Origin: Frankiales bacterium
GTDB taxonomy: Bacteria > Actinomycetota > Actinomycetes > Mycobacteriales > SCTD01
Direction: 5' to 3'
Assembly: GCA_025965495.1 (NCBI GenBank)
Contig: JAOPWW010000139.1
Span: 1-5,016 of the forward strand
DNA: 5,016 bases
Part shown: positions 1 through 5,016 of the stretch, piece after piece
Layout: each line of letters begins with the position of its first letter
Numbering within the stretch: the stretch's first letter is position 1
Made by a program: the position numbers and the translations under genes
Notes under the pieces: model-generated
The model's input: the letters and a program-made list of their open reading frames with translations, nothing else
Told to the model about the DNA's origin: nothing
The model's database searches: none

Positions 1-1211
1 GCGACGGCGGTGACCATCTTCGCGCCGTGCTTGGCGATGCCGCCGGCCTCGTACTGGCGGCCCACCATGAACCCGGTGATGTTCTGCAGGAACACCAGCG
101 GGATGCTGCGGGCGTCGCACAGCTCGATGAAGTGCGCGCCCTTCATCGCCGACTCGGCGAACAGCACCCCGTTGTTGGCGACGATCCCGACCGGGTGCCC
201 CTGCACGTGGGCGAAGCCGGTCACCAGCGTGCTGCCGTACTCCGCCTTGAACTCCCGGAACCGGCTGCCGTCGACCAGGCGGGCGATGACCTCGCGGACG
301 TCGTAGGGCGTGCGGGGGTCCGCGGGCAGGACGCCGTAGAGCTCGTCGGGGTCGACGGCGGGCTCCTCGACGGGGGACGTGTCCCAGGGCGTCGGGGTGC
401 GCGGGCCGAGTCCGCCGACGATGCCCCGCAGGATCTCCAGCGCGTGGGTGTCGTCGTCGGCGAGGTGGTCGGTGACGCCGGAGGTGCGGCTGTGCAGCAG
501 ACCGCCGCCGAGGTCCTCGGCGGTGACGACCTCGCCGGTCGCGGCCTTCACCAGGGGCGGCCCGCCGAGGAAGATCGTGCCCTGGTCGCGGACGATGACG
601 GCCTCGTCGGCCATGGCAGGGACGTAGGCGCCGCCGGCGGTGCAGGAGCCCAGCACGGCAGCCAGCTGCGGGATGCCGCGCGCGCTCATGGTCGCCTGGT
701 TGAAGAAGATGCGGCCGAAGTGCTCGCGGTCGGGGAACACCTCGTCCTGCCGCGGCAGGAACGCGCCGCCGCTGTCGACCAGGTACAGGCACGGCAGGGA
801 GTTGTGCAGGGCCACCTCCTGCGCCCGGAGGTGCTTCTTCACCGTCATGGGGTAGTAGGTGCCGCCCTTGACGGTCGCGTCGTTGGCGACGACGACGCAC
901 TCGCGACCGCTCACCCGCCCGACCCCGGTGATGACCCCCGCGCCCGGCGCGTCGCCGTCGTACAGGCCGTCGGCGGCCAGCGGCGACAGCTCGAGGAAGG
1001 GGCTGCCGGGGTCGAGCAGCGTGTCGACGCGCTCGCGCGGGAGGAGCTTGCCGCGCTCGACGTGACGACGGCGCGAGCCCTCAGGTCCGCCGAGGGCGAC
1101 GGCGTCGAGCTTGGCGCGGAGCTCTTCGACGAGGACCTGCTGCGCGGCGGCGTTGCGGGCGAAGTCGTCGCTGCGCGGGTCGCACGTGGTGCCGAGCCGG
1201 GGGGCGCTCAC
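1..1211 (-). CDS. accD1: Acyl-CoA carboxylase carboxyltransferase (beta) subunit, methylcrotonyl-CoA carboxylase type, partial
   Basis: This is the carboxyltransferase subunit of a biotin-dependent acyl-CoA carboxylase. It moves the carboxyl group from carboxybiotin to an acyl-CoA, most likely 3-methylcrotonyl-CoA in leucine breakdown in the cytosol. The window shows 403 residues; the family is usually about 530, so roughly 130 C-terminal residues lie beyond the left edge. Visible signatures are the N-terminal VERGKLLPRERVDTLLDPGS (52-70 region), NDATVKGGTYYPMTVKKH (110-127), LVDSGGAFLPRQDEVFPD (144-161), the oxyanion-loop stretch GSCTAGGAYVPAM (188-200), GTIFLGGPPLVKAATGE (211-227), RTSGVTDH (242-249), and in the second crotonase-like half ANNGVLFAESAMKGAHFIEL (345-364) and QNITGFMVG (376-384). 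The GTG start at 1211 has AGGAG at 1216-1220, only four bases upstream. One local oddity: residues 235-241 read LGGGLLH where relatives I recall have LGGADVH. The divergent tetR gene and shared operator fit leucine/acyl-CoA catabolism. Assignment to the MCC beta group is firm by motif; the exact acyl substrate is inferred. Confidence 0.93.
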   Translation of the reverse strand, partial: MSAPRLGTTCDPRSDDFARNAAAQQVLVEELRAKLDAVALGGPEGSRRRHVERGKLLPRERVDTLLDPGSPFLELSPLAADGLYDGDAPGAGVITGVGRVSGRECVVVANDATVKGGTYYPMTVKKHLRAQEVALHNSLPCLYLVDSGGAFLPRQDEVFPDREHFGRIFFNQATMSARGIPQLAAVLGSCTAGGAYVPAMADEAVIVRDQGTIFLGGPPLVKAATGEVVTAEDLGGGLLHSRTSGVTDHLADDDTHALEILRGIVGGLGPRTPTPWDTSPVEEPAVDPDELYGVLPADPRTPYDVREVIARLVDGSRFREFKAEYGSTLVTGFAHVQGHPVGIVANNGVLFAESAMKGAHFIELCDARSIPLVFLQNITGFMVGRQYEAGGIAKHGAKMVTAV

Positions 1212-1226
1212 AGGGCTCCTGACGGT

Positions 1227-1258
1227 GGTTAGTGAGTGCTAACCTGTCCGAGGTTAGC
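1227..1258. promoter_or_regulatory. Candidate TetR operator: three GGTTAG half-sites forming two overlapping inverted repeats
   Basis: GGTTAG occurs at 1227-1232, inverted as CTAACC at 1239-1244, and direct again at 1252-1257. Half-sites one and two form a perfect inverted repeat (6-bp arms, 6-bp spacer TGAGTG, 18 bp overall). Half-sites two and three form a second one, GCTAACC/GGTTAGC with 7-bp arms and a 7-bp spacer (1238-1258). The element begins 16 bp from the accD1 start and ends 30 bp before the tetR start, so it must overlap core promoter or early leader of both genes. TetR proteins bind as dimers to such repeats and commonly regulate the divergent neighbour and themselves. The symmetry is seen directly; binding by the adjacent TetR protein is inferred. 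Confidence 0.75.
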
Positions 1259-1288
1259 GTCCGCTCACCCCCCTGTCCAGGAGCCCCC

Positions 1289-1830
1289 GTGTCCCGCCGC
1301 GACCAGCTGCTCGCCGAGGCTGCCCGCCTGTTCGCCGCCCGCGGGTTCCACGGCGCGAGCATCGAGGACCTCGGGGCCGCCGTGGGCATCAGCGGGCCCG
1401 GCGTCTACAAGCACTTCCCGAGCAAGGACGCCGTCCTCGGCGAGATGCTCGTGGGCATCAGCCGCCGCCTGCTCGACGGCGGGCGGCGCGAGGTGGAGCA
1501 GGCAGCGGACGACGACGACGCGCTCGAGCGGCTCGTGGCGGCACAGACCGCGTTCGCCCTCACCGAGCCCGAGCTCATCCGCGTGCAGGACCGGGACCTG
1601 GCGAACCTCTCGGCCGAGCGGGCCCGCGAGGTGCGCCGGCTGCAGCGCGCCTACGTCGAGGTCTGGGTCGGGGTCCTCACCCGGCTGCGGCCGGACCTCC
1701 CGCTGCCCGACGCCCGCACCGCCGCCCACGCCGCGTTCGGCCTGCTGAACTCCACGCCCTACAGCGCCTCCCCGCGCCGGGAGGTCCTGCAGGAGATGGC
1801 GCTGGCCGCCCTGCGGCGCGTCGTCGCCCC

Positions 1831-1834
<4 letters not shown>
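1289..1834 (+). CDS. TetR/AcrR-family transcriptional regulator
   Basis: A 181-residue one-domain-plus-HTH repressor of the TetR family. The N-terminal DNA-binding domain is clear: helix 1 around DQLLAEAARLFAARGFHGAS (5-24), then the helix-turn-helix IEDLGAAVGISGPGVYKHF (25-43) followed by the family hallmark FPSKDAVL (43-50). The remaining ~130 residues are helical, ligand-binding and dimerising, with an acidic run at about 73-77 and a conserved-looking FGLLNSTPYS segment near the C-terminus. The GTG at 1289 is chosen because AGGAG lies at 1279-1283 with a five-base spacer and because the protein then begins just before helix 1; an in-frame GTG at 1232 would add 19 residues unlike a TetR N-terminus and would put the coding start inside the operator. 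It is divergent from the carboxylase gene, so it probably represses that catabolic operon and itself until an acyl-CoA or related metabolite binds. The effector cannot be read from the sequence. Confidence 0.93.
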
Positions 1835-2916
<1,082 letters not shown>

Positions 2917-2923
2917 GCGTCCC

Positions 2924-2957
2924 CCTCCGCTCGGGAGCCGGCGGGGAGGCCGCCGGC
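2924..2957 (-). promoter_or_regulatory. Leader hairpin with CCTCC loop upstream of the ATPase Shine-Dalgarno
   Basis: On the minus strand the leader of the ATPase gene can form a perfect 8-bp stem (GCCGGCGG at 2950-2957 read in reverse, pairing with 2937-2944) around a five-base loop at 2945-2949 that reads CCTCC in the transcript sense. The Shine-Dalgarno GGAGG lies 16 bases downstream at 2924-2928 and is exactly complementary to that loop. The hairpin and the complementarity are visible; any role in translation is speculative, and GC-rich DNA makes such structures common. Confidence 0.3.
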
Positions 2958-3018
2958 ACCTGCTCCGGGCGCCCGGCCGACTGCTCGGTCACGGTTCGCG
3001 CTCGGTTGGCCGCGAGTG

Positions 3019-3047
3019 TTGCACGTCACTCGTGTAAGCGTTATCAC
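3019..3047 (+). promoter_or_regulatory. Candidate promoter of the sugar-binding-protein operon
   Basis: A -35-like TTGCAC at 3019-3024 is followed after a 17-bp spacer by a -10-like TATCAC at 3042-3047. This places the transcript start near 3054 and gives a leader of roughly 55-60 bases before the ATG at 3111. Both hexamers match the sigma-70-type consensus only partly. Support comes mainly from the spacing and from the operator lying over the -10 element. Confidence 0.35.
3033..3046. promoter_or_regulatory. LacI-family (cre-like) operator between the divergent transporter genes
   Basis: TGTAAGCGTTATCA matches the LacI/CcpA-type operator consensus TGNNANCGNTNNCA at every fixed position, and the flanks extend the dyad to GTG...CAC (3032-3047) around the central CG. 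LacI-family repressors are the usual controllers of CUT1 sugar operons in actinomycetes. The site overlaps the candidate -10 box of the binding-protein operon and lies 116 bp upstream of the ATPase start, so it could govern both directions. The regulator gene itself is not in this window. The match is seen; the binding protein is inferred. Confidence 0.7.
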
Positions 3048-3110
3048 TAGCGGCACACCGCGAGCCCCTCGAGTCCACGACGGGCCGGTGCACACGAGAT
3101 GAGGACCGGC

Positions 3111-4490
3111 ATGCACCTGCGCCTGACGTCCCGCGCCCCGGTCGCCCTGATCGGCGCCGTGGGCCTGTCCGTCCTGCTGTCCGCCTGCGGCGGCGGCAGC
3201 AGCAGCACCAAGGACACCGCCGCCGGGGGCGGCGCGAGCGCCGGCAGCAACGACGTCTGCGCGCCCTACAAGGCGTTCGGCGACCTCAAGGGCAAGACGG
3301 TCTCGATCTACACGAGCATCGTCACCCCGGAGGACACCCCGCAGATCAACTCCTACAAGCCGTTCGAGGACTGCACCGGCGTCACGGTGAAGTACGAGGG
3401 CGACAAGTCCTTCGAGACGCAGGTCCTCGTGCGCGCCCGCGCCGGCAACCCGCCGGACCTCGCGATCGTGCCGCAGCCCGGTCTGCTCAAGCAGCTCGTC
3501 ACGACGGGCAAGGTCGTCAAGGCCCCCGACGCCGTGAGCAAGAACGTCGACCAGTACTGGACCAAGGACTGGAAGGACTACGGCACCGTCGACGGGACCT
3601 TCTACGCCGCGCCGCTGGGCGCGAACCTCAAGAGCCTCGTCTGGTACTCCCCGTCGGAGTTCAAGGAGAAGGGCATCGAGGTCCCGAAGACCCTCGACGA
3701 GCTCAAGGCGGTCACCGACAAGCTGGCCCAGGGCGGACGCAAGCCCTGGTGCGCCGGCATCGCCAGCGGTGAGGCCACGGGCTGGGTCGTCACCGACTGG
3801 ATGGAGGACATGATGCTCCGCCAGAGCGGCCCGGACACCTACGACAAGTGGGTCAAGCACGAGATCCCGTTCAACGGTCCGGAGTCCACCGGCGCGCTCG
3901 ACGCCGTCGGCGCGTACATGAAGAACCCGGCCTACTTCAACGGCGGCCTCGGCAACGTCAAGTCGATCGCCAGCACCACCTTCCAGGACGGCGGCCTGCC
4001 GATCCTCGACGGCACCTGCTCCCTGCACCGCCAGGCGAGCTTCTACGCCGCCAACTGGCCCGAGGGCACCAAGGTGGCCGAGGACGGCGACGTCTTCGCC
4101 TTCTACCTGCCGGGCAAGACCGCGGACGACAAGCCCGTCCTCGGCGCCGGCGAGTTCATCGCGGCGTTCAACGACCGGCCCGAGGTGCAGGCGTTCCAGA
4201 CCTACCTGTCCAGCGCGGACTGGGCGAACGCCAAGGCCAAGGCCACGCCGCTCGGCGGCTGGGTCAGCGCCAACAAGGGCCTGGACCCGGCCAACCTGGT
4301 GAGCCCGATCGACAAGCTCGCCGCGACGACGTTCCAGGACAAGAACGCGGTGTTCCGCTTCGACGGCTCCGACCAGATGCCGGCCGCGATCGGGTCGAAC
4401 GCCTTCTGGAAGCAGGCCACCGCCTGGATCGTGGGCCAGAGCACGAAGGACACGGTCGACAAGATCGAGGCCGCCTGGCCGAAGAGCTAG
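3111..4490 (+). CDS. aglE: Extracellular sugar-binding lipoprotein of an alpha-glucoside ABC importer (AglE-like)
   Basis: A 459-residue solute-binding lipoprotein (family 1, SBP_bac_1 type) that captures an oligosaccharide outside the membrane and delivers it to the permease. The signal peptide has basic residues R4 and R8, a hydrophobic core about 9-23 and lipobox LSAC with acylated C26, then a flexible Gly/Ser/Ala linker to about 47. Motifs I recognise from AglE proteins are GDKSFETQVLVRARAGNPPD (97-116), PQPGLLKQL (121-129), KSLVWYSPSEF (174-184), WCAGIASGEATGWVVTDWME (213-232), HRQASF (306-311) and FRFDGSDQMPAAIGSNAFW (415-433). C214 and C303 occupy positions where AglE relatives I recall also have cysteines; C50 and C88 may form another bridge. 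I chose the ATG at 3111 because AGGA at 3102-3105 sits five bases upstream; the ATG at 3099 lacks a well-placed ribosome site but cannot be excluded and would add four residues. Family is firm; alpha-glucoside specificity is inferred from resemblance. Confidence 0.93.
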   Translation: MHLRLTSRAPVALIGAVGLSVLLSACGGGSSSTKDTAAGGGASAGSNDVCAPYKAFGDLKGKTVSIYTSIVTPEDTPQINSYKPFEDCTGVTVKYEGDKSFETQVLVRARAGNPPDLAIVPQPGLLKQLVTTGKVVKAPDAVSKNVDQYWTKDWKDYGTVDGTFYAAPLGANLKSLVWYSPSEFKEKGIEVPKTLDELKAVTDKLAQGGRKPWCAGIASGEATGWVVTDWMEDMMLRQSGPDTYDKWVKHEIPFNGPESTGALDAVGAYMKNPAYFNGGLGNVKSIASTTFQDGGLPILDGTCSLHRQASFYAANWPEGTKVAEDGDVFAFYLPGKTADDKPVLGAGEFIAAFNDRPEVQAFQTYLSSADWANAKAKATPLGGWVSANKGLDPANLVSPIDKLAATTFQDKNAVFRFDGSDQMPAAIGSNAFWKQATAWIVGQSTKDTVDKIEAAWPKS

Positions 4491-4501
4491 ACCGCTCCAC
4501 C

Positions 4502-4533
4502 CCGGCCGGGCACGCACCCGCGTGCCCGGCCGG
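4502..4533 (+). terminator. Strong intercistronic hairpin after the binding-protein gene (attenuator or 3' stabiliser)
   Basis: CCGGCCGGGCACGC (4502-4515), loop ACCC, and GCGTGCCCGGCCGG (4520-4533) make a perfect 14-bp stem 11 bases after the binding-protein stop. No U-tract follows, so it is not a canonical intrinsic terminator, although actinomycete terminators often lack one. Its position inside the operon suggests partial termination or protection of the upstream mRNA from 3' exonucleases. Either would raise binding-protein levels above the permease, as is usual for such importers. Confidence 0.65.
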
Positions 4534-4534
4534 T

Positions 4535-4580
4535 GCACCACTGCCAGCCGCACTGCACTCCGCACCACTGCCCGCCGCAC
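4535..4580 (+). repeat. Direct repeat pair of 19 nt in the aglE-aglF spacer
   Basis: GCACCACTGCCAGCCGCAC at 4535-4553 recurs at 4562-4580 with a single change (A to C at the twelfth base), 27 bases start to start. A third partial copy, GCACCAC, follows at 4577-4583. The tract is rich in C and A on the coding strand, so the RNA should be largely unstructured. Function unknown; slippage-type duplication of a C/A-rich spacer is the simplest explanation. Confidence 0.7.
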
Positions 4581-4589
4581 CACACACGC

Positions 4590-4604
4590 CCCGGCAGTGC
4601 CGGG
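4590..4604 (+). repeat. Short palindrome just upstream of the permease ribosome-binding site
   Basis: CCCGGCAGTGCCGGG is a perfect 7+1+7 palindrome that could fold as a 5-bp stem with loop CAGTG in the mRNA. It ends seven bases before the AAGGGG (4612-4617) Shine-Dalgarno of the permease gene. It could tune translation or be a protein-binding dyad; its short length means chance is also possible. Confidence 0.4.
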
Positions 4605-4622
4605 CCTGCCGAAGGGGACGGC

Positions 4623-5016
4623 GTGAGCGCCGGTTCGAAAGTCCTGCAGATGCTCCTGGCCCTGCTCGCGTTCGGGGCCGTCGTCGGGCTCGTGCTGCTC
4701 GTCGCCGGCCGCGTGAAGGGCCGCCGGGGCGACGCGAAGGTGGCTGCGGCGTTCCTGCTGCCGACGGTGGTCGCCCTGCTCATCGGCCTGATCTACCCGG
4801 CCGCGCGCACCATCGGGCTGTCGTTCTTCGACGCCGCCGGCCACAGCTTCATCGGCCTCGACAACTACACCCGGATCTTCTCCGACCACGACCAGCGGAT
4901 CGTCCTGCGCAACACCTTCCTGTGGGTCGTGGTCACGCCGTTCATCGCCACCGCGATCGGGCTGCTGTACGCGATCCTCGTCGACCGCGCGCGGCTCGAG
5001 GCGCTCGCCAAGGCCC
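4623..5016 (+). CDS. aglF: Sugar ABC importer permease, AglF-like (MalF-type), N-terminal part
   Basis: The first 131 residues of an inner-membrane permease of the binding-protein-dependent sugar transport family, cut by the right edge (full length expected about 300-340). The GTG start at 4623 follows AAGGGG at 4612-4617 with a five-base spacer. Three hydrophobic segments are visible: about 8-28, 41-62 and 97-120. The basic cytoplasmic loop VKGRRGDAK (31-39) separates the first two, and the family pattern FIGLDNYTRIF (76-86) follows the second. The stretch from about 94 on, LRNTFLWVVVTPFIATAIGL, resembles AglF proteins, which likewise begin with an extra helix ending in a basic GRR-type loop. 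The conserved EAA loop that contacts the ATPase lies beyond the window. It follows the binding-protein gene by 132 bp in the same direction and is probably in the same operon, to be followed by a second (AglG/MalG-type) permease, which is inference. Confidence 0.9.
   Translation, partial: MSAGSKVLQMLLALLAFGAVVGLVLLVAGRVKGRRGDAKVAAAFLLPTVVALLIGLIYPAARTIGLSFFDAAGHSFIGLDNYTRIFSDHDQRIVLRNTFLWVVVTPFIATAIGLLYAILVDRARLEALAKA

Noticed and set aside
27..1232. A 401-codon open frame on the plus strand opposite the carboxylase gene.
   Set aside because: Composition is D/G/V/A/R-rich with no motif and it mirrors the codon structure of the real minus-strand gene, so it is an antisense shadow.
1221..1288. 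Specific -35/-10 boxes for accD1 and tetR.
   Set aside because: TAACCT (1240-1245) and TAGCGT (1255-1260) fit a loose -10 pattern on the plus strand, but neither has a convincing -35 partner, so I report only the operator.
2965..2976. Perfect 12-bp palindrome CCGGGCGCCCGG in the ATPase leader.
   Set aside because: All-GC palindromes of this size are expected now and then in such DNA, and it has no informative position relative to a promoter or ribosome site.
3029..3098. Distant inverted match CTCGTGT (3029-3035) with ACACGAG (3092-3098) just before the ATG at 3099.
   Set aside because: Seven base pairs over a 56-base loop is within chance, and the upstream arm probably precedes the transcript start.
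4502..4533. The hairpin as a full intrinsic terminator ending the operon after the binding-protein gene.
   Set aside because: There is no U-tract, and the next gene is the functionally matched permease on the same strand with no clear promoter of its own, so complete termination is unlikely.

Overview
The window reads as chromosomal DNA from a high-GC actinomycete. Third codon positions are nearly all G or C, GTG starts are frequent, the Shine-Dalgarno sequences are AGGAG- or GGAGG-like, and the gene families are typical of Actinomycetota. I cannot place the genus. There are five protein genes in three blocks, tightly packed, with no RNA genes, insertion sequences or CRISPR array. No stretch of 300 bases lacks a gene.

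Block 1 (1-1834) is a divergent pair. On the minus strand is the N-terminal three quarters of a biotin-dependent acyl-CoA carboxylase carboxyltransferase subunit of the methylcrotonyl-CoA carboxylase beta type (accD1/mccB); it runs off the left edge. On the plus strand is a 181-residue TetR-family regulator. The 77 bp between the two starts hold three copies of the half-site GGTTAG, arranged as two overlapping inverted repeats. This is very probably the regulator's operator, set to control both genes. The arrangement matches the leucine/acyl-CoA catabolic clusters of actinomycetes, in which a TetR gene flanks accD1-accA1-hmgL-acyl-CoA dehydrogenase.

Block 2 (1831-2916, minus) is a complete sugar-importer ATPase of the MsiK/UgpC/MalK type. 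It converges on the tetR gene, and the two genes share the palindromic tetranucleotide CTAG as both stop codons, leaving no room for an intergenic terminator.

Block 3 (3111-5016, plus) starts an alpha-glucoside-type ABC importer operon: a lipoprotein solute-binding protein (AglE-like), then a membrane permease (AglF-like) cut by the right edge. The 194-bp gap between the divergent ATPase and binding-protein genes holds a perfect match to the LacI/CcpA-type operator consensus TGNNANCGNTNNCA, overlapping a candidate -10 box, so sugar-dependent repression by a LacI-family protein is likely. Binding protein (outside), permease (membrane) and ATPase (inside) together would make an importer for an alpha-linked oligosaccharide such as maltose, trehalose or sucrose.

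The 132 bp between binding-protein and permease genes contains a perfect 14-bp GC hairpin without a U-tract, a 19-nt tandem-like direct repeat, and a small palindrome just before the permease Shine-Dalgarno. This is a likely device for expressing the binding protein above the permease. I see no wholly new system here; the most interesting material is the regulatory architecture of the three intergenic regions.
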